Source of the DNA: Nitrospirota bacterium
Lineage (GTDB): Bacteria > Nitrospirota > JACRHL01
Length of the DNA: 37,047 nt
Assembly (NCBI GenBank): GCA_029881725.1
Contig: JAOUMB010000027.1
Span: 1 to 37,047, forward strand
Direction: 5' to 3'
The position numbers were made by a program, and so were the translations under genes. Below the pieces are notes generated by a model. The model saw only the letters and a program-made list of their open reading frames with translations, made no database searches and had not been told where the DNA came from. Below, in pieces: positions 1 through 7,395 of this stretch (positions are counted from its first letter, which is position 1; the number at the start of each line of letters is the position of its first letter).

Positions 1-331
1 GCCACCGGTCCTCGACGGATTTAAGCTGCCGCGCGATGTCGGTTTTGGACATCCCCGCATAGGACAGGTTGGATTCGGTGACCGCGCGCACCACCGCCCC
101 GGAGAGGGACAGCACCCGCGCCTCCTCCTCGTGGTGGAGGATCTCCTTGCCCAGGTTGGCGGCGGTGACCTCGGCCAGTTCCTGATAGGTGGAGCCGATG
201 GTTTCCTCCAGCGCGGAGCGGCCGAAGAAATAGACCGACAGCAGGCCGAACACGACCGACACCATGCCCACCAGCAGGATGTTGGTGACCACCCGCTGAT
301 GAAATCCGGTTCTGGTGAATAGCCGTCCCAT
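1..331 (-). CDS. Membrane sensor protein, N-terminal part (cut by window edge)
   Basis: An open frame starts at ATG 331-329 and runs off the left edge, giving 110 residues without a stop. Residues about 14-36 form one hydrophobic membrane segment (ILLVGMVSVVFGLLSVYFF). The following stretch is helical and charged (YQELAEVTAANLGKEILHHE), as in the periplasmic sensor region of histidine kinases, chemoreceptors or diguanylate cyclases. No catalytic domain is in the window, so the output cannot be named. The gene begins 21 bases after the stop of the LolA-like gene on the same strand, so the two are probably co-transcribed. The membrane-sensor reading is an inference from one segment and its flanking helix. 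Confidence 0.6.
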   Translation of the reverse strand, partial: MGRLFTRTGFHQRVVTNILLVGMVSVVFGLLSVYFFGRSALEETIGSTYQELAEVTAANLGKEILHHEEEARVLSLSGAVVRAVTESNLSYAGMSKTDIARQLKSVEDRW

Positions 332-352
332 GGCGCCCCGTCCGTGTGGTGA

Positions 353-1207
353 TCAGCGCAGCGCTTCGGCGCCGTGCTGCATCATTCGCTCGGTAAACAG
401 CGAGTCGCGCAGGCCCTGATCGACCTGTACCTCGCTCAGGTTGAGGGTGGTTTTGGAGCCGGTCTGCACGTTGGCGATAACCACCTTGCGCCACACCCAT
501 GCATCGCCCATCTGGCTCCAGGAGATGGTCTGCTTTTTAAGCAGCCGCTCCTGGGTGTCGTAGTAGTCCACCTTGTCGATCAGGAAATTCTCGGCGGCAA
601 TCCAGCGCACCACCTTGCTGTAGGGGTATCCCGTGTCGGCGTTTTTCGGCTTCGATTCCACCACATAGTAGTGACCGGTGCCGATGGTTTCGCGGCGCAG
701 CATGGTGTGGGTGTCCAGGTTGGCCGGGCGGGGGTCCATGTCGGAGCCGCGCAGGTCGGAGCCCTGGATGTTGCCCTCCATCTGCTCCGGCAGCTTGTTC
801 ACCTTGCGCAGGATGGGAATGTACAGCCACTGGTCGGAGGGCAGGCCGCTCTTGGGGATGTAGGTCCACACCATGAAGGCGGTGCCGCGCTGCTCGGGGG
901 GGTATTCGTGGAACAGCAGCACCTTGGATTCCACGTTTTCCTGCCCGTTGTACCGTTTCCAGTAGCGCTTGATGACCGCCTTGCGGGTGTTGCCATCCGC
1001 ATCGGTGATCAGCAGGGTGAGGGTGGACTGCTGGTCCCGCCCCGGATTGACGGACTGGGAGCGGGTGAATACCTCGGTGGCGGAAAGCTCGGTGTCGGCG
1101 GCGCCGGCGGCCGGAACCCCCGCCATCCACGCGCTGGCCAGCAGGGCGGCCAGGGCGTAACGGAGAACGGGGCGTTGGGAAAAAAGGCGTTGAATAGAGT
1201 GCTTCAC
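353..1207 (-). CDS. LolA-like outer-membrane lipoprotein-sorting family protein
   Basis: 284 residues with a GTG start at 1207. The N-terminus has a basic stretch, a hydrophobic core (LAALLASAWMAGVPAAGA) and a likely signal peptidase site near residues 34-37, so the protein is probably periplasmic. The mature part matches the LolA-like family: short beta strands with repeated KRYWKRYNG, VLLFHEYPPEQRGTAF, DQWLYIPILRKVNKL and DKVDYYDTQERLLKK patterns. Members are often found beside RND/MMPL exporters and are thought to shuttle lipid or lipoprotein; none lies in this window. It is upstream of the sensor gene on the same strand and divergent from rpsB. The family call is fairly secure; the substrate is unknown. 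Confidence 0.8.
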   Translation of the reverse strand: MKHSIQRLFSQRPVLRYALAALLASAWMAGVPAAGAADTELSATEVFTRSQSVNPGRDQQSTLTLLITDADGNTRKAVIKRYWKRYNGQENVESKVLLFHEYPPEQRGTAFMVWTYIPKSGLPSDQWLYIPILRKVNKLPEQMEGNIQGSDLRGSDMDPRPANLDTHTMLRRETIGTGHYYVVESKPKNADTGYPYSKVVRWIAAENFLIDKVDYYDTQERLLKKQTISWSQMGDAWVWRKVVIANVQTGSKTTLNLSEVQVDQGLRDSLFTERMMQHGAEALR

Positions 1208-1544
1208 GTGCCAGTCGTTTGAGCCCGGATCGGGAGTGAGCGGCCGCGTCCGGCCATAATCCGGGAAATGCTAGGGGTCCGGGCCGCGCGTGTCAAGGGA
1301 CACACCCCTGTGCGGTGCATGGAAACGGTTGCGGAGAGGGGTGTTTTTCTGGTAAATTCCCCCGGCTTTGCCAAATTCCCCCGGCTCCGGTCGGGAAAGG
1401 CGGCACGGCAACCCCAACGACACACGGCGGGCGCCTTCTCGAAAGACGGTGCGTCCGTCGGAGGAACAACCCGTGCCACGGGTCGCCCGGCGTGTTGCCG
1501 GAGCGCCCAAAGATGCACGGGTGCATGAACACAGGAGTTTTTTC
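1208..1544 (+). promoter_or_regulatory. rpsB upstream region with structured 5' leader
   Basis: No gene is visible in these 337 bases. A weak promoter candidate is TTGCGG 1329-1334 with GTAAAT 1352-1357. The 14-base sequence aaattcccccggct occurs twice, at 1354-1367 and 1373-1386. Closer to rpsB lie four short hairpins: gacgg/ccgtc (1445-1449/1455-1459), acccgt/acgggt (1469-1474/1478-1483), ccggc/gccgg (1487-1491/1497-1501) and atgca/tgcat (1513-1517/1522-1526). The last ends five bases before the Shine-Dalgarno sequence acaggag (1531-1537). In other proteobacteria rpsB leaders bind S2 for autoregulation, so a similar role is plausible but inferred. Confidence 0.45.
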
Positions 1545-2462
1545 ATGTCCGTAACCGTCAAGGAACTGCTCGAAGCAGGCGCCCACTTCGGCCACCAGGC
1601 CCACCGCTGGAACCCCAAGATGCAACGCTACATCCTGGGCAAGCGGGGTGGCATCCATCTCATCGACCTGCGTAAAACCGCCGCCGGATTCGAAAAGGCC
1701 CTGGACGCCGTGCGTCAGGTGTCCGGCCGTGGCGGCCGCGTGCTGTTCGTCGGCACCAAGAAGCAGGCCCAGGAGATCATGGCCGAAGAAGCCCGCCGCT
1801 GTGGTCAATACTATGTGAACCGCCGTTGGCTGGGCGGCCAGCTGACCAACTTCAAGACCATCAAGGTGCGTACCGCCAAGCTGCGCGAACTGGATACCGC
1901 CAGCCAGGACGGCACCTACGGCCGGTACTCCAAGAAGGAGGCGCTCACCATGGAGCGTCTGCGCACCAAGCTGGAAATCGCCCTGGGCGGCATCAAGGAA
2001 ATGCCGCAGACCCCGGACATGATGTTCGTGATCGACCCGCGCCGGGAGAAGATCGCCATCGCCGAGGCCAACATGCTGGGCATTCCGGTGGTGGCCATCG
2101 TGGATACCAACTGCGATCCGGAAGCGGTGGATTACCCGGTGCCGGCCAACGACGACTCCAGCCGCGCCATCCGCCTGCTGGTGGGCCGTTTTGCCGACGC
2201 CATCATCGAGAGCCGCAAGTCTGCCCCGGCCCCGGCTCCGGCCCCGGCCGCCGAAGGGGATGCCGACGCGGATGCCGCCAAGCCGGCCGCCCGGAAGCCG
2301 GCCGCGAAGAAGCCGGCTGCCAAAAAGCCGGCCCCCAAGCCGGCTGCGAAGGCCGCCGCTCCGAAGGCTGAGGCCGCCGAGGCCGCCGAGGCTGAGGAAG
2401 CTCCGGCGACCGAGGCCGTGGAGACCCCGGTGGAGGCGGCTGCCGAGACCCAGGAGGGGTAA
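1545..2462 (+). CDS. rpsB: 30S ribosomal protein S2 with long C-terminal tail
   Basis: 305 residues starting at ATG 1545, behind acaggag. The S2 fold occupies residues 1-226, with the diagnostic GAHFGHQAHRWNPKM near the N-terminus, VGTKKQAQ (69-76), RWLGGQLTNF (94-103) and FVIDPRREKIAI (161-172). S2 sits on the 30S head-body junction and is needed for S1 binding. The protein is longer than the usual ~240 residues because residues 227-305 are a low-complexity tail, first Pro/Ala, then Lys/Pro/Ala repeats, then acidic Glu/Ala. The frame is open upstream to 1368, but that part has no S2 homology and the Shine-Dalgarno sequence fixes the start at 1545. Followed by tsf as in most bacteria. Confidence 0.97.
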   Translation: MSVTVKELLEAGAHFGHQAHRWNPKMQRYILGKRGGIHLIDLRKTAAGFEKALDAVRQVSGRGGRVLFVGTKKQAQEIMAEEARRCGQYYVNRRWLGGQLTNFKTIKVRTAKLRELDTASQDGTYGRYSKKEALTMERLRTKLEIALGGIKEMPQTPDMMFVIDPRREKIAIAEANMLGIPVVAIVDTNCDPEAVDYPVPANDDSSRAIRLLVGRFADAIIESRKSAPAPAPAPAAEGDADADAAKPAARKPAAKKPAAKKPAPKPAAKAAAPKAEAAEAAEAEEAPATEAVETPVEAAAETQEG

Positions 2463-2521
2463 CCCCCGCCGGACGGCATGTTTTGGTTTAATGTGAACCC
2501 GAGTGATTTGAATAAATAGCT

Positions 2522-3127
2522 ATGTCAGCAGTCAGTGCAAAAATGGTGAAGGAACTCCGCGAGCGTACCGGCGCGGGGATGATGGAGTGCAAGGCGGCCC
2601 TCAGCGAGACCGGCGGCGACCTGGACAAGGCCGTTGACGAACTGCGCAAGAAGGGCATCGCCAAGGCCGCCAAAAAGAGCGGCCGCGAGACCGCCGAAGG
2701 CGCCGTGGGCAGCTACGTGCACATGGGCGGCAAGATCGGCGTGCTGGTGGAGGTCAACTGCGAGACCGACTTTGTGGCCAAGACCGACGAGTTCCAGGGA
2801 TTTGTCCGGGACCTGGCCATGCACATCGCCGGGGCCAACCCGGTGCCGCAGGTGGTCTCCCGCGAGCAGGTCTCCGAGGCGCTCATCGCCAAGGAGAAAG
2901 AGATCATCGCCGCGCAGCCGGACATGGCCGGCAAGCCCGCCAACGTGATCGAGAAGATTCTCGAGGGGCGCATCAACAAGTTCCTGGGTGAGATTTCGCT
3001 GATGGACCAGCCGTTCGTGAAAGACCCGGAGCACACCGTGGGCGAGGTGCTTCAGCGCCAGATCGCCAAGCTGGGCGAAAACATGACCGTGCGCCGTTTC
3101 GTTCGCTTCCAGCTGGGTGGCGAGTGA
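2522..3127 (+). CDS. tsf: Elongation factor Ts (short form)
   Basis: 201 residues from ATG 2522. EF-Ts exchanges GDP for GTP on EF-Tu. The N-terminal UBA-like domain (residues 1-55, [19 protein letters not shown]) and the conserved [10 protein letters not shown] (82-91), which inserts into EF-Tu, are both present. The end matches the family: [20 protein letters not shown]. The Escherichia coli protein has 283 residues; this one has a single core subdomain, like the shorter forms of Thermus and several other phyla. The intact C-terminal signature shows it is not a truncation. A second in-frame ATG at 2543 is possible but would lose conserved N-terminal residues. It lies 59 bases after rpsB with no terminator between. 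Confidence 0.95.
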   Translation: MSAVSAKMVKELRERTGAGMMECKAALSETGGDLDKAVDELRKKGIAKAAKKSGRETAEGAVGSYVHMGGKIGVLVEVNCETDFVAKTDEFQGFVRDLAMHIAGANPVPQVVSREQVSEALIAKEKEIIAAQPDMAGKPANVIEKILEGRINKFLGEISLMDQPFVKDPEHTVGEVLQRQIAKLGENMTVRRFVRFQLGGE

Positions 3128-3146
3128 CGCCGAGGGAGATTTGAGG

Positions 3147-3860
3147 ATGGCCGGACTGCGGTTCAAGCGAATCCTGCTCAAGCTCTCCGGCGAGATGCTC
3201 GCCGGGGATCAGGGGTTCGGTATCCAGCCGCAGGCGGTGGACCATCTGGCCGGACAGATCCAGACCGCCCACGACCTGGGCGCCGAGGTGGCGGTGGTGA
3301 TCGGCGGCGGCAACATCTTCCGCGGCCTGTCCGACGAGGCCTCGGGGATGGAGCGCGCCAGCGCCGATTACATGGGCATGCTGGCCACGGTGCTGAACGC
3401 CCTGGCCCTGCAAAGCCGTCTGGAAAATCGCGGGGTGCATACCCGGGTGATGTCCGCCATCGAGATGATGGAACTGGCCGAGCCGTACATCCGCCGCAAG
3501 GCGGTGCGCCATCTGGAAAAGCACCGGGTGGTGATCTTCGCCGCCGGCACCGGCAACCCCTATTTCTCCACCGATACGGCGGCGGCCCTGCGCGCCATGG
3601 AAATCCACGCCGAGGTGATCCTCAAGGGCACCAAGGTGGACGGCATCTACGACAAGGACCCGGTCAAGCATCCGGACGCCCTGAAGTATGAGGAGCTGTC
3701 CTACTTCCAGGTGCTGGAAAAGGAGCTCAAGGTGATGGACGCGACCGCCATCACCCTGTGCATGGACAACAAGCTGCCGGTGGTGGTGTTCTCCTCCGAG
3801 GACGACCGCAACATTCACCGGCTGCTGACCGGTGAAACCATCGGTACCCTGGTTCACTAA
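3147..3860 (+). CDS. pyrH: UMP kinase
   Basis: 237 residues from ATG 3147, preceded by gagggag at 3132-3138. An earlier in-frame ATG at 3117 lies inside tsf and adds ten residues unlike the family, so 3147 is preferred. UMP kinase phosphorylates UMP to UDP in pyrimidine nucleotide synthesis and belongs to the amino-acid-kinase fold. Visible signatures are [11 protein letters not shown] near the N-terminus, [10 protein letters not shown] for nucleotide binding, the RAVRHLEK-like region (here [14 protein letters not shown]), [18 protein letters not shown] and [15 protein letters not shown]. It lies between tsf and frr in the widely conserved rpsB-tsf-pyrH-frr order. Confidence 0.96.
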   Translation: MAGLRFKRILLKLSGEMLAGDQGFGIQPQAVDHLAGQIQTAHDLGAEVAVVIGGGNIFRGLSDEASGMERASADYMGMLATVLNALALQSRLENRGVHTRVMSAIEMMELAEPYIRRKAVRHLEKHRVVIFAAGTGNPYFSTDTAAALRAMEIHAEVILKGTKVDGIYDKDPVKHPDALKYEELSYFQVLEKELKVMDATAITLCMDNKLPVVVFSSEDDRNIHRLLTGETIGTLVH

Positions 3861-3880
3861 CTCCAAACCATCCGAGCGAC

Positions 3881-4435
3881 ATGGACGACACCCTTAAAAC
3901 CGCCCGCAAGCACATGGAAGCGGCCATCGATCACCTGAAAAAGGATCTGGCCCGCATCCGCACCGGACGCGCCTCCACCTCCCTGCTGGACGACCTGATG
4001 GTGGACTACTACGGCACCCCCACCCCGGTGGCCCAGGTGGCCTCCGTGTCGGTGCCGGAGCCGCGCATGCTGACCGTGCAGCCGTGGGAGCAGAACATGG
4101 TGGCCCCCATCGAGCGCGCCATCATGCAGTCGGACCTGGGCATCACCCCGTCCAACGACGGAAAGCTGATCCGCCTGCCGATTCCGCCGCTCACCGAGGA
4201 CCGCCGCAAGGAGTTCGTCAAGCAGGCCCACAAGTGCGGCGAGGAGACCCGGGTGAGCATCCGCAACGCCCGGCGGGACGCCATCGACGCCCTGAAAAAG
4301 CTGCAGAAGGACGGCGACCTGTCCGAGGACGACAGCAAGCGCGGCCAGGATCAGGTGCAGAAACTGACCGACGATTTCGGTACCCGGGTGGAGGACATCC
4401 TGAAGCGCAAGGATGCCGAGATCATGGAGATCTGA
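3881..4435 (+). CDS. frr: Ribosome recycling factor
   Basis: 184 residues, essentially the family length. With EF-G it splits post-termination ribosomes. Domain I helices are recognised by DHLKKDLARIRTGRAST at the N-terminus and RNARRDAIDALKKL later. The domain II part reads VDYYGTPTPVAQVASVSVPEPRMLTVQPWE, and LIRLPIPPLTEDRRKEFVK joins the two. It starts 20 bases after pyrH, so it is probably co-transcribed. No strong Shine-Dalgarno sequence is visible before ATG 3881. In many bacteria frr is followed by uppS and cdsA; here it is followed by alr. Confidence 0.96.
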   Translation: MDDTLKTARKHMEAAIDHLKKDLARIRTGRASTSLLDDLMVDYYGTPTPVAQVASVSVPEPRMLTVQPWEQNMVAPIERAIMQSDLGITPSNDGKLIRLPIPPLTEDRRKEFVKQAHKCGEETRVSIRNARRDAIDALKKLQKDGDLSEDDSKRGQDQVQKLTDDFGTRVEDILKRKDAEIMEI

Positions 4436-4594
4436 GCCGGCTCCGCACCCGCCCGCTTTCGTTTCCCGGCCACCGCACGGGACAAATCCAAAAAAACCGC
4501 TACAATATGCCGAACGGATGATCCCGGACAGGGGTCGCTCCGGGGGGAAAGTGGCACCATCGCCGCTCAACAGACCGACGGAGAGAGGGGTCAG

Positions 4595-5812
4595 TTGGAC
4601 GAATCCGCAGCCAACGGAACGCTTGCCGACGTTTCCGTAAGCGCCGCCCGCACCGGAAGGCACACCGTGCTGGAGGTGGACCTGGGGGCGCTCGCGCGCA
4701 ATTTCCGCACCGCCGCCACCCTGGCCGGACGCGCCGACCTGCTGGCGGTGGTCAAGGCCAACGCCTATGGCCACGGCCTGGTGCCGGTGGCCCGCGCCCT
4801 GTTGCGGGCCGGGGCATCCCACCTGGGGGTGGCCACGGTGGCGGAAGGGGTGGCCCTGCGCGAGGCGGGCATCACCACCCCGGTGCTGCTTCTGGGCGGC
4901 TATCTGGGGGACGAGACCCTTACCGTGGCCGGCGCCGGACTGACCCCGGCCCTGTTTTCCGAAGAATTGATCGAGCCCATGCGCCGCGCGGCGCGGGCGC
5001 TGGGCCGGGCGTTGCCGGTGCACGTGAAGGTGGATACCGGCATGGGGCGCATCGGCTTTGCCCCGGAGGCCGCCGTGGAGGCGGTGCGCAGGCTGCTGGC
5101 GGCCCCGGAACTGCGGGTGGAGGGGGTGTTTTCCCACTTTGCCGAGGCGGACCTGGCCGACTCCGATTCCGCGCGCGCCCAGTTGGCCCGGCTGGGGGGC
5201 GTGTTTCGCGCCCTGGGGCCGCAGGCGGCGCGCATCCCGCTGTGGCACGCGGCCAACAGCGCGGCGCTCATGCGCGGGCTGGCGGTGGACGGGGAGGGGG
5301 AGTTTCCCGCCACCCTGTGCCGCCCCGGCATCATGCTCTACGGCCACCCCCCGGCGGCGGATTTCAAGCCCGAGGGCGCCCCGCTGCTGGAGCCGGTGGC
5401 CACCTGGAAGGCCAGCGTGTTGCAGGTCAAGGAGGTGCCGGAGGGCACCCCCATCAGCTATGGCGGCACCTTCGTCACCCGGCGCAAGAGCCGCATCGCC
5501 ACCCTGCCGGTGGGGTATGCGGACGGCTTGCGGCGGGAGCTTTCCAACACGGGCCACGCGCTGGTGCGCGGGCGGCGGGTGCCCATCGCGGGCCGGGTGT
5601 GCATGGACATGACCATGCTCGACGTGACCGATGTGCCCGGCGTGCGCCCCGGCGACGAGGCGGTGCTCATGGGCCGTCAGGGCGACCTGGAAATCACCGC
5701 CACGGAACTGGCCGGCCACTGCGGCACCATCGCGTACGAAATCCTGTGCGGGGTGTCGGACCGTGTGCCGCGCGCCCATGTAAACGGCCCGTCCGGGCCA
5801 GAGGATGACTGA
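4595..5812 (+). CDS. alr: Alanine racemase
   Basis: 405 residues from TTG 4595, just behind gagagagggg (4581-4590). The enzyme interconverts L- and D-alanine with pyridoxal phosphate, supplying D-Ala for peptidoglycan. The PLP lysine is in VVKANAYGHG (K54). HVKVDTGMGRIGF (143-155), CRPGIMLYG (242-250) and the second catalytic tyrosine in ISYGGTF (Y289) are all present, followed by LPVGYADGLRR and the C-terminal beta domain ending AYEILCGVSDRVPR. The first ~22 residues are not family sequence, so a slightly later start is possible. A TACAAT at 4501-4506 could be a -10 box, but no good -35 is seen. The gene ends 25 bases before mlaE. Confidence 0.95.
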   Translation: MDESAANGTLADVSVSAARTGRHTVLEVDLGALARNFRTAATLAGRADLLAVVKANAYGHGLVPVARALLRAGASHLGVATVAEGVALREAGITTPVLLLGGYLGDETLTVAGAGLTPALFSEELIEPMRRAARALGRALPVHVKVDTGMGRIGFAPEAAVEAVRRLLAAPELRVEGVFSHFAEADLADSDSARAQLARLGGVFRALGPQAARIPLWHAANSAALMRGLAVDGEGEFPATLCRPGIMLYGHPPAADFKPEGAPLLEPVATWKASVLQVKEVPEGTPISYGGTFVTRRKSRIATLPVGYADGLRRELSNTGHALVRGRRVPIAGRVCMDMTMLDVTDVPGVRPGDEAVLMGRQGDLEITATELAGHCGTIAYEILCGVSDRVPRAHVNGPSGPEDD

Positions 5813-5837
5813 CCTCCTCCTATCGTGATGACGGATT

Positions 5838-6638
5838 TTGGCCCAGCAATCCACCAGTAACCCGTTTATTGCCTTTGCGTCCAGCGTGGGACAGGTGACC
5901 CTGGACGTGCTGTCCGAGGTGGGCAGTGTCAGCCGCTACATGTATCAGGCGGCGCGGGAGGGGATTCGTCCCCCCTTCCGGGTGCGCGAAATCTTCAAGC
6001 AGATGGAGGCCATCGGCGTGAATTCCATGCCGGTGGTGCTGATTACCGCCATCTTCACCGGCATGGTGCTGGCGTTGCAGAGCTATACCGGCTTCAAGCG
6101 GTTCAGCGCCGAAAGCCTGGTGGGCACGGTGGTGGCCCTGTCCATGACCCGCGAACTGGGTCCGGTGCTCACCGGACTGATCGTGTCCGGCCGCGCCGGG
6201 GCGTCCATCGCGGCGGAGCTGGGCACCATGAAGGTCACCGAACAGATCGACGCGCTGGTCACCATGGGCATCAGCCCGGTCAACTACCTGATGGTGCCGC
6301 GCATCATCGCGGGCATCGTCATGCTGCCGGTGCTGGTGGTGTTTTCCGACGTGATCGGCATCACCGGCGGTTATCTGGTGGGGGTTCACGTGCTGGACGC
6401 CAACCCCACCGTGTACATCAAGCGCACCTTCGACTACCTGGAGGTGGCGGACGTGATGGGCGGCCTGATGAAGGCCGCGGTGTTCGGCGGCCTGATGGCG
6501 CTGATCAGCAGTTACAAGGGCTTCATGACCGAGGGCGGCGCCGAGGGGGTGGGCAAGGCCACCACCGGGGCCGTGGTGCTGTCGTCCATGGCGGTGCTGA
6601 TCTCCAACTATTTCCTCACCAGCATGATTTCCCGATGA
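5838..6638 (+). CDS. mlaE: MlaE-family lipid ABC transporter permease
   Basis: 266 residues. The frame begins at TTG 5838; no ATG or GTG precedes it in frame and no clear Shine-Dalgarno sequence is visible, so the exact start is uncertain. MlaE is the inner-membrane permease of the MCE phospholipid transporter. Family signatures seen are QMEAIGVNSMPVVLITAIFTGMVLALQ, SMTRELGPVLTGLIVSGRAGASIAAELGTM and EQIDALVTMGISPVNYLMVPR, followed by several hydrophobic helices. The stop overlaps the mlaF start (ATGA at 6635-6638), indicating translational coupling. No mlaB or mlaC follows; the MCE protein is next but one. Confidence 0.93.
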   Translation: MAQQSTSNPFIAFASSVGQVTLDVLSEVGSVSRYMYQAAREGIRPPFRVREIFKQMEAIGVNSMPVVLITAIFTGMVLALQSYTGFKRFSAESLVGTVVALSMTRELGPVLTGLIVSGRAGASIAAELGTMKVTEQIDALVTMGISPVNYLMVPRIIAGIVMLPVLVVFSDVIGITGGYLVGVHVLDANPTVYIKRTFDYLEVADVMGGLMKAAVFGGLMALISSYKGFMTEGGAEGVGKATTGAVVLSSMAVLISNYFLTSMISR

Positions 6639-7387
6639 TCGTCGTCGAGGACCTGCACAAGACGTTTGGCGCCAACAAGGTGCTGCGCGGGGTCAACCTG
6701 CACGTGCCGAAGGGGCAGACCACGGTCATCATCGGCGGCTCCGGCTCCGGCAAGAGCGTGCTGATGAAGCACATCATCGGTCTGCTGTTTCCCGATCAGG
6801 GGCGGGTGCTGGTGGACGGGGAGGACCTGTGCGCCCTGTCGGAGTCCGATCTGGTACGCGTGCGGCGCCGCTTTGGCATGGTGTTTCAGGGGGCGGCCCT
6901 GTTCGATTCCATGCCCGTGTGGCAGAACGTGGGCTTTGCCCTGTTGCAGCACACCAACATGCCCCACGGGGAGGTCATGGAGATTGCCCGCGAGCGGCTG
7001 GAGTGGGTGGGGCTGAATGCGGATGTGATGGAGCGCATGCCCGCGGAGTTGTCCGGCGGCATGCGCAAGCGCGTGGGATTTGCCCGCGCCATCGCCATGG
7101 ACCCGGAAATCCTGCTCTACGACGAGCCCACCACCGGTCTGGACCCGGTCATGTCCGACGTCATCAACCGGCTGGTGCGCTCCCTTCAGGAGCGGCTGGG
7201 GATTACCGCGGTGATGATCACCCACGACATGGTGAGCGCCTATTACGTGGCGGACCACATTGCCATGCTGTACCTGGGGGAGATTGTGCAGAGCGGCACC
7301 CCGGACGAAATCCGTGCATCCAGGGAGCCGCTGGTGCGGCAATTTGTCACCGGTGACAGCACCGGCGGCGTGTATCAGGTTCGATAG
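6635..7387 (+). CDS. mlaF: MlaF-family ABC transporter ATPase
   Basis: 250 residues. This is the cytoplasmic ATPase that powers the MlaE permease. The Walker A motif is GGSGSGKS (34-41), the Q-loop is VFQGAALF (83-90), the ABC signature is LSGGMRKR (139-146), Walker B is ILLYDEPT (159-166) and the switch histidine is in MITHDM. LSGGMRKRVGFARAIA and EPTTGLDPVMSDVI are typical of the MlaF/Ttg2A group rather than general importers. It overlaps mlaE by four bases and precedes mlaD by eight, so the three form one transport unit. Confidence 0.95.
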   Translation: MIVVEDLHKTFGANKVLRGVNLHVPKGQTTVIIGGSGSGKSVLMKHIIGLLFPDQGRVLVDGEDLCALSESDLVRVRRRFGMVFQGAALFDSMPVWQNVGFALLQHTNMPHGEVMEIARERLEWVGLNADVMERMPAELSGGMRKRVGFARAIAMDPEILLYDEPTTGLDPVMSDVINRLVRSLQERLGITAVMITHDMVSAYYVADHIAMLYLGEIVQSGTPDEIRASREPLVRQFVTGDSTGGVYQVR

Positions 7388-7395
7388 GGGTAGGA

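Noticed and set aside
1368-1544. N-terminal extension of S2
   Set aside because: The frame is open but has no S2 similarity, carries the hairpin leader and lies before a good Shine-Dalgarno sequence.
3857-5854. 665-codon minus-strand frame opposite frr and alr
   Set aside because: It covers two well-recognised genes on the other strand and has shadow-like composition.
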